DNA of 64,000 nt from Bombus terrestris (Eukaryota > Arthropoda > Insecta > Hymenoptera > Apidae), in assembly GCF_910591885.1 (NCBI RefSeq), contig NC_063274.1, positions 7,440,001 to 7,504,000 of the forward strand, read 5' to 3'. Both the position numbers and the translations under genes were made by a program. Positions 10,418 through 22,184 of the stretch are shown piece by piece (the stretch's first letter is position 1; the number at the start of each line of letters is the position of its first letter). The notes below the pieces were generated by a model. The model saw only the letters and a program-made list of their open reading frames with translations. It had not been told where the DNA came from and made no database searches.

Positions 10418-13400
10418 ATGAGCAGTGAATATTCAGAAGGATCTCCTGTTTATGCTCCCTTTTTCGGAGTAATGGGTGCCGCCTCAGCCATTATATTTTC
10501 TGGTGAGTTTCAGTTGTTTGAAATTGCTCTAGAGACACTTGATTTGAAGAGAGCGCGAACTTAATAATTTATGCTCTATATGACAAAGTATATGACACAA
10601 TTATAGACGAGAGAGTAGCTCAATAAATGTACTCTTAACATTGGCAGTTCTTACCGTACGCACGCCATTTTCTTTGTTACAAACTGCATAAAGTATGGAA
10701 AAACACAATATATCACGATGGATTAACAAATTTTTATTATGTAGTTGTAACAGCACTCTAGGGAACATCTAATTTCGTTAATCATTCACGATATGACTCA
10801 TCTTATTCTTCGGTCATTACCGAAAAAAAACTAGATTCGTAAAACAATCAATGAGAATGAACGCCTATTTCCACTATCTCATGAATATATTTTGATACCG
10901 TGTCAAGTCTGTCACCCGGTAATATATAATATTAGTCTGCGATACAGGTGCGTTCTAATCTGAATTACACGCCGAACATGTCAAGGATAGAGATTCAATT
11001 TTGAAGCGCCATTTTTCTAGGCACGTAGATCTAGGATTTCGTAATGTTCCGTAAATGCAGTCCAACAAGCTTAATTTTACATTACGAGAGAAACATTCGT
11101 GCGCCGCGTTTGGACGACCGGGGGATATTGGCTGTATTATTTCGTAATGGTGACCTCGTTGGATACTTTTTGAATAAAAGTCTGTATGAATTGAGTTGAC
11201 GGGTATGGAAGGCAACTAATACAGATTTACGGGGATCGATGGAAGATTCCACCAGATGCAACTATCGATATCATTATCTATCGATTTAGGTTTTAAATTT
11301 GGATAAAACATTTTTTCGATAATCTCTTATAATGGAGAAAGGAGAGAGGAAAGCAAAGCATGTTCAAGCGCGCAAACTTAAACTTTGAAGCGTCGTCGGT
11401 GGGTCCCTATCAAGGAAATCAATACGAATCCCTTTTACCGTGTGCGCCAGTCTTGAATGGACGGCAACACATGAGAAAAGCTTGACCTACGAATCAGAAC
11501 CACGAGGAGCTTGGAATGTATGAAATACCCTGATCTTCGTTCAAATAGAATTATCCCACTTGTCCAGAATACTCTAACATCTCTATGTTTTCATTCTTCC
11601 TGTATTATATCTATATATGAGCCACTCATAGAAGCTAAACTGATCAACTCTATCGAGGTTAATTTTTTGGTTTTAAGCAAGTTAAACGACAATCATCTAT
11701 GTCATCATAATAATTAATTATACTAATGTTAAGAAATTTTCAAAGACTGAAGTTGCTCGGTTTGATTTGTCAACGACTTATATAGTTGCATATGTGTGCG
11801 TGTGTGTAATAAATTTTCTCTGGACGCTGCTCTCTTCTATCGCTGAAATGAAAAATTGTTTTTACTAATCGAATCATGAAAATTGAAAGGATGAAAAGAG
11901 ATTTTCTGGTTGTGCCACGCCCCCTATTCACGAGATGGGACTTACATGATTATCATGTGACTGCCAACGTGAGAATCATGTGACGATTTCCAGTCACAGC
12001 GAAATAATTTGACGACTATTACCTGAGATTTCTCTCTTTCTTTTTTTCTTTTTACCAACGTACAACCTCAAAATTTTGAGAGACATGTCGACAAAAATAT
12101 CTACGGTATAGAATAATGCCATAGAAATGGGTCCGTGACCTTCTCATTAGAGATCAATATTAAACAAGATCGATAGCTCTCGGTGGCTAGGAAATATCGT
12201 CGACACATCACAGAGATCTGTCAAAGTTTCTATTATGTATTTTGTTGCACGATTATTAAAAGAAAGATATTCAAATAACCGCATGTTATAATATTAATTC
12301 CAATATTTTTATACTCATTCGTTGTTTTCCGATAATTCTTATCTCATACCACATTCGATACATAGATATGTATAAATATCTATCAAAGTATAAATGCTTC
12401 ACTTATACTATGAATAAAATCTTCTATACTATGTTTGAGTAACCATGCTTTACTATTTTATTAAATATTATATTGAAATGTATATATTGTATAATCATAG
12501 AATCTTGTATTTAATTGTAATATAAATCTTTAATTGATAAATGCAATTAAAAGTTACTTATTTTTATATGATACCTATTTTACTTTCAGCTCTGGGAGCA
12601 GCATATGGCACAGCAAAGTCAGGTACAGGAATTGCAGCCATGTCTGTCATGAGGCCAGAACTTATCATGAAATCTATCATTCCTGTTGTTATGGCTGGTA
12701 TCATTGCCATTTATGGCCTTGTAGTAGCTGTTCTCATTGCTGGTGGTCTAGAAGAACCTAGTAAATACAGTCTGTACAAGTATGTTATACAAGTTACTTA
12801 ATTATTCAAACTTCCTATAAAATAGTTTAGGTCAATAGTAATGTAACAATTCTATATAATAGGAAACAAATTTATATTTATTCTTTATGTATTTTAGTAC
12901 TGTAAGTATTATATTTAAAGCATAGATTCATATTATATTGAGGTTTAATTTGATGTTTTGGTTCTTTTATATATTTCATAGAAAGTATTGTAGTTATCTA
13001 AATATTGTGTTGTAGCTATTAAAAGAAATAATTTTCAAACAAAATTAAATACAATTTGATTATGTTATAAACAGTATTCTAGTTTATTTGCTATGTATTA
13101 AGAAATACCTAGGTAGATTGTTAAAACCATAATCTACATGAATTAATTGCTCTAGAAGTCTTAGCAATGCTTCTCTATACATATTCTTACTTAGTTTGGG
13201 GCTTACCTAGTTTTAATTCTTTTTGCTTTACTAAATGTTAGTAGTTTCATCGAACTACTGTAATCGACCACTTTTCTCTTCCATAGTTAACAAGAGATTT
13301 TTTTGGTCTTTTTACTAGGGGTTTTGTTCATCTGGGTGCTGGCTTAGCCGTAGGTTTTTCTGGTCTAGCTGCTGGATTTGCCATTGGTATTGTTGGTGAT

Positions 13401-13523
13401 GCAGGTGTAAGAGGTACCGCACAACAACCTCGCCTGTTTGTTGGTATGATCTTGATTCTAATCTTCGCAGAAGTATTGGGTCTCTACGGTCTCATCGTTG
13501 CCATCTACTTGTACGCCAAGTAA
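10418..13523 (+). CDS. Vha16-1: V-ATPase 16 kDa proteolipid subunit c
   Basis: c-ring subunit of the Vo sector of the vacuolar H+-ATPase. It carries protons across endosomal, lysosomal and apical membranes. Coding exons 10418-10502, 12590-12779 and 13319-13523 sum to 480 nt with matching phases (1, then 2), giving 159 aa, the usual length. Four hydrophobic helices are visible: around YAPFFGVMGAASAIIFS, IIPVVMAGIIAIYGLVVAVL, GLAVGFSGLAAGFAIGIVG and LFVGMILILIFAEVLGLYG. The proton-carrying glutamate of helix 4 is residue 143, in IFAEVLG. Glycine-rich packing faces (GAAYGTAKSGTGIA) are intact. The N-terminus is MSSEYSEGSPVY and the C-terminus is YLYAK. The first intron (2.1 kb) carries two M-box motifs and the second intron is 539 bp. 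The start is the only in-frame ATG before conserved sequence. Paralogue number (Vha16-1 versus others) is inferred from high conservation. Confidence 0.97.
10503..12589 (+). other. Intron 1 of the V-ATPase c gene
   Basis: This 2.1-kb AT-rich intron has no credible coding exon. It holds two TCATGTGAC M-box-type sites at 11953-11961 and 11976-11984, within a GC-richer stretch at about 11,920-12,000. The rest looks like plain intron. Confidence 0.7.
11953..11984 (+). promoter_or_regulatory. Paired M-box motifs in intron 1
   Basis: TCATGTGAC occurs twice with starts 23 bp apart (11953-11961 and 11976-11984). Both match the MITF/TFE core, as does the copy at 10259. Pairing two helical turns apart suggests an intronic enhancer; this is inference from motifs. 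Confidence 0.45.
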
Positions 13524-15255
13524 AATGATTTTAGTAGCAGGAATGCAAGACTCGTCGCCTGCAACCAACAGCGCTCCCCGACTATTAAAATATTACGACT
13601 TGTTTCGACATTTTACTTAAACACATTTTTTCCATACATACTCACATCGACTCATCTAAGCATCCTTCTGTAATACTGTATTCAAGTTGATATATTAGAG
13701 TCCAAGCATTTAATAAGTACATATTCATTATATAAATAACATAATTGTTGAAAAATGCTGCAAGCAAGTAATAAGAGTGCTGAAAATCTAATTAATTGAT
13801 TAAATATTTTGAATTGAAAAAACAAATAATTCAGTCTTGCAGGAAGAGGATGTATGTACAGAAGATACAAAAAGCAACAGGCGACAGGGAGTTACACTGA
13901 GGAAAGACCCCAAATATCCCATGTCGAACATTTCTCTTTCACTGTATAGTAATCATTTGTAGCGTAGTTTGACATTGAATTATCAATTAAGATAATCGGC
14001 TCTACTGAGTGTATAAAGGAAAAAACTGTTAATGATAAAAGAATATTTAGCACAATTACATATATTAAACGCGATTGAAGTGGCAGTATACAGATTGCAG
14101 ATGAACGTCTTTTACGACAAACGTCTACATAAAATTATAATATTTAAATCAGAAAGTGGGAAGAAAAATGCAAGATTGCATGTAAGAAACAGCATAATAT
14201 GCAATGGTTGTACAAACTATATCTTGAACAAAAAAAAAGGAAAGAACATAGATATTGTACAATCGAAATTACAAGACACAAAGTATAGTATGTGGGATGA
14301 AATTTTAGAGAGGAAAATGAAATGAATGTGAGTAGAAAATGGACAGATACATGATAGTATTAAGTCAATTCAGAGACTGCTGGACGTATTAGGAATTTGC
14401 ACTTATTATGGTTTTAAATAATTTTGGGTGACTGCAAAGGCCAGCGGTAATTCCCCTCTTTTAGCTGTAAACATACTTATTTCACGCTAATTAAAAATAT
14501 ATATACAAATATATATATATTTTAATGAAGTGAAAGGTGTATGTTAAGGCACCACAAAAAACAAAGATTCCATACGTCCCAGCAGATGTATGACTACCTA
14601 AGAAAGGGGTTACGAGATAATAATGATGAAAAAAATCATTTGTACATTCCATACTAAGTTCGTTTTGTGCAGGCGAGCGGGCGCTTGTAATGGCGCGACA
14701 AATGTAGGTTTTTGGGAAAGAAAAAAAGGACAAATTATGCGTTGGATACTTCACATTTTCTTTCGTGACAATGTTTTTAAATAAATGTAATTATGGGGTA
14801 GAAAAACGATGCAAACGAAGCTTTTTTTCGGAGGTTCATTGTTATGGGAGCTGACGGTGAACTCTGATATATGTGTTATGGCCTTTTAATCGGCCACCAT
14901 CTCTCCCCGTAATAAATATATCGTGTCACGGTCGAGGACAAGAATTCTTTGCGCCCGCTTGCCAAATTTTATTGACTGCGCAGTATTTTCTATCTAAAAA
15001 AACAACAAAGCTCAACATGTAGGCGCATTTCCGGGAGAGAAATAAACATATAAAACACTAAACATTTCAAAACCATTTCAGTTTACGATAATAGCGCATG
15101 AAACCAAAAAGATGCAAATCCCATTTCTTCGAATTCATCTGATCGGAAAAAGAAAAAAAAAAAGAAACAAAATGCACGAGTAATAGGAGAAAAAAATTTC
15201 TGCTTTGAGATATCCTTTTATTATTGATTGATCCTCGCTTGAAAATATACCTATG

Positions 15256-15845
15256 TTAACCCTTAGAGTGCTATGGGCGCATATAGGCGTCTGGCGAAAG
15301 CTATCGGTGTGGACTAAGGACATAGCGTTTTCTGTAAGTGCCCGGCATGGACTAAGGACGCATGTATGCGTTTTTCAATTTTTCCGAACACCTACGCAGA
15401 AGTAATACTATTACGTTTGTGTGAGATAAATATAAATGCATTCCTTAGTAACGGCAGTAAACAAATGCCAATAATGCCTCGTTATAACAGTTGTCTACTT
15501 GTTTCGCGGACAGTCACATCTAATTATCAAGAAGAAAATGTATTGTTTGTGTGAAAAATAAGGGAATGCAGAAAATACGATGTCGGATTATGTATCGATA
15601 ATTGTTTTGAAATTTTGCACACACAACTGAATTATTAACTTGTGTTATATTTACTAAATTTAATTTTCTAGTTTATTGTTTTCTAGTTTATTACCCAAAT
15701 TCTAGTTAACTGTAAATTTCAATGTTCAGTCTACAGAGTTCAGTCTAACGAAAAAGTTAGTCCGTCCACAGCGATCGTCAGCGCTAGACACGCGCCGTCC
15801 GTACGGACCGCATAGACCGCGAGTATTCAGCACTCAAAGGGTTAA
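15256..15845. mobile_element. piggyBac-type MITE (non-autonomous, 582 bp)
   Basis: The left end CCCTTAGAGTGCT (15260-15272) and right end AGCACTCAAAGGG (15829-15841) form 13-bp terminal inverted repeats with one mismatch. Both ends are flanked directly by TTAA (15256-15259 and 15842-15845), the target duplicated by piggyBac transposases. Subterminal sequences are also inverted and imperfect: TGTGGACTAAGGAC near 15307 resembles the reverse complement of sequence near 15760-15775. GGACTAAGGA recurs at about 15311 and 15351. The core is AT-rich and holds only a short ORF of about 60 codons that shows no transposase features. It must have been mobilised by an enzyme encoded elsewhere. Confidence 0.8.
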
Positions 15846-17310
15846 AAATTGCATTGCTAAAAACAGTTTTTTGAACAAATAGACATTAGAAATTCTATTG
15901 CTTTCTTTTTTTCAAATTCTTAACAACGATGATAGAAAGAAACGGAATAAAAACGGCGTAAAGGAAATGGAAGAAAAATTGAACATTTTTTGTGAATAAT
16001 TCGTAACTAGCAGTATAACACAAGCGAAACGCAAATGCGAGCCGGGGAGCGGTGGTGGTGGCTTTCTGCAACGAGATAGAATGAAGAAAAGATAGAGTGA
16101 TAGAGAGCGCAAGAGCGATCTTCACTTTAAACAAAACACAACTTTATATTCGAACAAAATGCAAAAAAGCACACGAATATATTACGCCAATTACCTCTGT
16201 TCCCCCTTCTTCCTGCCATCCTAAATATGTTTCCTATCTATCTAATAATGATAATTAAAAGAAAAAGAAAGAAACATCTGCTATCTGATCATAAATTGTT
16301 CCCGTGCAATGTATATATCACCCGCCATGCTTTACACAATACGATTAAAAAGAGTTTTTTAGGCTAGATTAGGTTGGGTATTAATTGTATACCAAAAAAT
16401 TTTGTGTAGTTGAGAGCGAAAGTAAAAATTGATGTGCAAATAGGCGTGTATGTGTGTGTTGTGTGTGCGTGGTAAAGAAAGGAAGTCTGGTGAATGCTAG
16501 TGTGTGTGAGGAAGAGTGAATGAAAAAGCCCAAAAAGTAAAGAAAGGGAAATAAATGAGAAAAGAGCACTGGCAGATGGAGGAAAGACACCGCTGTCACC
16601 GCCGCCGCCGCCCCTCATGTACTATCTTCCAGTGTTATATTAAAAATAGACTCATTGTTGAGCGCAAAAAAGTGATACTGATCAATAATAATTATTTATG
16701 TTATAATTCGTCCTCGATGTTACAGAAAAGAAAACCGTGTTTAATAAAAATTTAATTTGGACAAACAGTATCAGTACTCACTTGTGTATCATCGAAAATT
16801 TACCTAGCTGTATACATACACTATATTACTAGCGATAAGAGTAATTAAACGCATGATGACGATCCATTTTTTATCACTGCCATTCAATTTAAAGAACCAT
16901 GCTTTCTATATTACATCACTGGTACCTAAGTCGCGTCTCACTGCAACATTGTTCGATGTTTTACGTGTTCGAAGAAAAAGAAACAAAATATAGAGAACGA
17001 GATGAAGAGAAATTTGTGTAAAAAAGTAGCTGGAAAAAAGAAAGAAAAGTCAATACGATACAGAAGAAAGAAGAGTTTTATTGATTTGTCAAAACGTTTT
17101 AGTTTTAACCTTTTTCAACGATCAAACGATATTTCATCGGATACTCAATCTTAACATACTTATTTCTCGCTTGTGAATATAAATGATTGTTTACGTAATG
17201 TATTCAGTAAACGTCGAAAATTGAATTAACATTGGACGAAAATTACTGTTAAAACTGCATGTGAAGGGAAATGCAAATTTGTTACGTAATCGAACTTGTT
17301 CCACGGATAG

Positions 17311-17455
17311 GAAATTTTATCTATGCGTTCACACACAGATATATTCACATATCCCTAAAAACATGTACACACAACCATACACGCATACATACGTGCGCAT
17401 ACATGTGTATATATATATGTGCGTATATATATATATACATACATGTGGTGCATAG
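17311..17455. repeat. Alternating purine-pyrimidine (CA/TA/TG) microsatellite tract
   Basis: Runs of cacaca, catacatacg, tgtgtatatatat and gtatatatatatac lie close together over about 145 bp. The tract is compound, imperfect and probably length-variable. Such sequence can adopt Z-DNA or cruciform structure. No gene was found here. Confidence 0.6.
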
Positions 17456-20400
17456 CCGAAGTAAAATCAGGTCGTACTCTAAAATAAATCGATACCCGCC
17501 TTACTTTCATTTAAAATGGTACAACTATCATTGTTAAGCAGTTTATCAGATAATATAATATAATTTGTTTGAGAAATGTTAGTTGACTTGTATCAAAAGT
17601 AAATATAAAGTAGCAAGTATTGCTTTAATGATCGATCCTTGCTAATGTAAATACCTTAAAAAAAATATATCAAGATAGAGTCTGTGATTAGTTTATCTTA
17701 TATTATATTTATATTTCTTCGCGACGATTGTTCAGTTTTATTAAAGTCGTTAAAGTTGGATCGTAGATGAGAAAGACCGCTCGCACGCGCGCAACAACAA
17801 AAATAAAAGAACAAATTATTATCGCACGCCTCATTTTTAAAACATATCCTATATCTGCATTGTGTTTCATTTGACAAAGTGTTTTGCATCGTGCCGTAAA
17901 ACGCATACACATAATTTGGAAACGCTGGCACGCCAATTAGACTATGTATACATACATGACACACATACTTGCCGTATAACGTTTAGCGACAAGTTATGTT
18001 CTTTTACAAAATGTAAACTGGATTATCGAATGTCCTCGACACGATAACGAGATTCACGTAAGAAGTAACATCTAGAAACGATACCTTTTTAGATAACATT
18101 GAAATCCGTTTTTGTTTCATCGATTTCGCGGCGAAAGTCTGTTGTAAAGGGATCAGTAAAAAACAAAGAATGAACAAAATTTGTTAAAGGTAAGATTATA
18201 AACTAACGTTGTACGAATGTACTCGAGATAACTTTTTACAATATGATAAAAGCATTATATTTCGTTTATATATACTATATACTAATGGCAGTTGATAATA
18301 TGTTACATCAGTTTAATGTAAATGTTATTAGCAATATAGATTTAAAAAATTGAAACGCTCGTAGAGAAAGAATGAGAATTGCTGAAATACCGTCGCGTAT
18401 TTAGAATTATAGTTAACTATAATTTGTTTATATGTATGCAAAGTTGTGTTTTCAAAAAAGGCTCTACACGTATACCAAATAAACACTGTTTATTAGAGCC
18501 AAACACGTGTAATGCTATATTGCATGCAGTAATAATATACACCGAACGCACTTTCTCTTGTATAATATCAAGTTTTTGTTATAGTTATTTATTTCAGTCG
18601 AAGTTTATCTATCTTTTTTTCTCGATAAATCTCAAAATCCCAGAAAATCATCACGTATCACCATATACTTGTATTATTTGTTTTCATTATCGAATATATA
18701 TAATATATGTATATATACCTCTAAATGTGCAGTATATAAATAGGAATATTGGTACGAGAAATGTTCCTTTTGAATCATTTTTGAGCGATTTTGCTTTACA
18801 AGTCCAACAATGCTATTTTGTATATTAAAATGTTGACAATTCGACGTTCAAAACTTTAATTTCGTTTACCCTTTTCGCCGTAAATATATGACGAAAGGAA
18901 AGGAGGTAAGTAACAATGGAGGTAAAAAACAGAAATCTTGATTCTTCTGTTGATTAACATTAAACGATCCATTATCAATACGCCTTCTTATGAGTTACGT
19001 ATGTCGTATAAGTTATGGACAAGTATGCGTATAAAAGTCGAGTTTAGTCATGTATTTGGTCAATTTGAATTTTTCCCTGTACGATTATTGTTTCCACACG
19101 AAATATACATAAAAAAGACATCAGGTGACTCACATTCATGAAACATTATAAGTGCTGCGAAAGAGATATCGTCGAAATATCGGTCATCGTTCCTTCATCA
19201 TGTTCTTTGACAAATTTCAACGTTCACTTATATAGTGTGAATTATATTGCGTTTACAATTAAAAAATTTTTTCTTATTATGTCCATTGTCGATAGGACAT
19301 TCACTGAGTTGTAATCGTTGGTTGATAAACTTGATTAGATGATACTTTCTATCTACTACTTATATCGTTTCAATAACATGATTCTTTTTTTTCAAATGTA
19401 TTACTCGAATTACATATATTCAGTTGTCAACACGGAATTTAACATAGTATCGCTATTACATATATATATATGAATAGTTTTGAAGAACAAAATATACACA
19501 AAAAGTCTGTATGTCAATTTGGAATTGATCTTCGAATATACATATTGTTCGCTTTTATACTATATAGTATGCGATAGAGATAGAATATTCACGATGTCTC
19601 GGAAGTCCATGAGATGATGAAGATAAACGTGATTTATACAAAAGTAGCTTGTAAAGCAATACACGTCATTGTAAATAGAGATTCTTATGCTAGTAAGAGG
19701 ATGTATGTATGTATATACATATACACACTGTACGCATTTATTAAAATTATCACGTGAGTATAACAATGGTAATCGAGAGAACTAAATAATGAGAAAAGGG
19801 CATGAGGTACCATTTTGATATTTTTATAAGATTATTTAGATAATAATTTAAAAGTACGACAAAACAATGTCATATACTGTGATAATGAAGTTAATGCAAG
19901 ATGAGGAAAGAAATTTTTTTGAAAATATGAAAAGCGGTTTTTTTCATGAAAAATTGTAATACTTTCGTAAATTTTTTGTTAACCGTGAAAATGAACAGTG
20001 AATGGTGAAAGAGAGAACGACAGACACAAAGTCGTAAAGATGATAATCCTAGGAACAAATTTTATTGATAAAGATAAAAGAGATTTCTTATCAGTTTAAT
20101 GTCTATGATCAATTAAAAACGATTATAATGTAGTCCATTATGTGAGAAATAATACTGACGATATTATACATGATTCGTACGTTGCATTATTTGTTTTTTT
20201 TTGCTCATTTTCAATTAATTTATAATTAATATACGTGGAGAAAAATAAATTAATAAAGTTAAAGTACAATATCGCATGTTACATAGCAGCTGAAAAATTG
20301 AATAGTACTTATTGATATTAATCATTTACTAATTATTTATGTAGATAATTATTTTTTCTTATTTTTCATGTTCATAATAAGAAGGCAACAAACAAAACAC

Positions 20401-22184
20401 ATAATTATACCACAAATATTCATTAAAATATTACACTAATGTCACTATTAAATATATTCCACGTACAAAGAATATTTTCAAATTAGAATTAATTTATCGC
20501 AGCGAGGATTAAGTCATTATCTTTGAGAATTAAATAAAACAATAAATGAATACACATCTGATACACACGATTTGAATTAAATGTATCGAGAATAATGAAT
20601 TTATTTTTCTAGAACTTGTTTTCAATTAATTTGTGAATAATGCGTACCTCCGATAAATGTGTATTCAAAAAAGAAATAAATTTAACAATGATCGATTCAA
20701 CATAAGTATTTGGACTGACGACACTCTGGGTGCAAATTACCTACTACATGGTGGGAAAAAGATGCAGTTTAATTCAAATTCTTCATTGGAGGGCGACGTA
20801 GCAATTAACAATTTTTTTTTAATGCGTACATTATCCTGGAATATTATCGATAAATAATTAAAAAAAGAAAAAAGTATCCAAATTCTTATGTTTAATTAAT
20901 TGGTGTATAATAATAATTACGTACAAGGAGGCTTAACAAAATTAATTCAATTCGAATGTGCTATTGGGAAAGCGAAAGTCGATGAATTAATTTCTAAATT
21001 AATATCTGCTTTCTTCTTTCACCGATCATGAGAAGTTGCGATATTGCACTAACTTTCTTTTAGGCGAACTTATGGCATCGTGTCTGAAAGTTACGCACTA
21101 ATTAAAAAAAAATATTGTATGTTGATGCGTAGAATTCTAATTAGGAGAGATTATAGGCAGGAAAAGAAGGTAAGGTGACTGTTGGTTCATCGACAGAACA
21201 ACCAGGGGGCCATCTGTAATAAATTACACCAAGGTATGTTTATTTTTAAATACGATTTAGTCGTGTCACTAAATTTTTTTTATGTTATGTTACGTTAAAG
21301 TGAATTGTGATGTTGGCTGCTGGTTGCTTTGATTAGTATTTTAGAGTAGAATTAATGGAGCAGCAAATATAGGTACATGGGCAAAAATGGTGTTTGGTTG
21401 ATTGGTGTGTGTATAAGTTTGACTCAGTGTTTTCCGTTTTTTCAAGATCTACAAATTCATTCAATTTTTTTTCTTTTTTTTTGTTTTACCTTTTAAAGAG
21501 AATTAATTAGTCGCACTTTATATATTATACTACTGAGTCAGTCCTCTGTTTCTGATGGATATCTTTTTCTGTTTCTTTAGGAAAAGTAGATGTATTTCGA
21601 CTGTTGTGATGAATTATATAATAGTAATAATAATATAATAGTTAATAATAGATAATAATTCCTCATAATAAATGTAAAAGCTGGTACACAGAGATAACAA
21701 GCGACTCGCTGGTGACGCGGACAAAAAGACTTACAAAAACGTGACACATGCACAATACTAGACAAAAACTTTGACAACACAAATCACCAGACTAATTTTT
21801 TTCTTGTTTCTTTCTGCACCGATGTTCATACAGCGGCGAATGTTGATACATCTGCTGGCCCAATATGATAACAAATCATATCAATATTCAATTATCTAAA
21901 ACATTCTAAAACTTCTTCCTTAGAAAGTCTGCTGCAAACCACTCGATGGGTTGCAAACTATGTTTTCCGTATTGTTTTTTTTTTTTTTTTGTGGACATGA
22001 TTGTAAAGTCCTTTTCTTCTTTGTCTTCTTCATCTTCTTTGAACGAGGGCTTGACACAGACTAACAAGATGTTTGTGGCAATAGATGGAGACAACTCAAT
22101 TAGTAAACTGAAACCGCCTGGTCCAGTAATATAGATAGCAAAACCCTATTCCAAATTATAGGTAACCGGAAGAACGTATTGTTC

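Larger units (their letters stand above)
13524..22184. other. 8.7-kb gene-poor interval between V-ATPase c and NAT1
   Basis: No ORF here has recognisable protein similarity or good splice context. The stretch nearest 13.5 kb is probably the V-ATPase c 3'UTR, and the stretch nearest 22.2 kb is the NAT1 3'UTR. Contents seen: the piggyBac-type MITE at 15260-15841, TG/TA microsatellites near 17.3-17.45 kb, and homopurine or GAGA-like sequence near 16.0-16.6 kb. The rest is AT-rich and featureless. Confidence 0.6.

Noticed and set aside
15366..15554. Short ORF inside the piggyBac-type MITE
   Set aside because: About 60 codons with no DDD-type catalytic or cysteine-rich features. Not a transposase.
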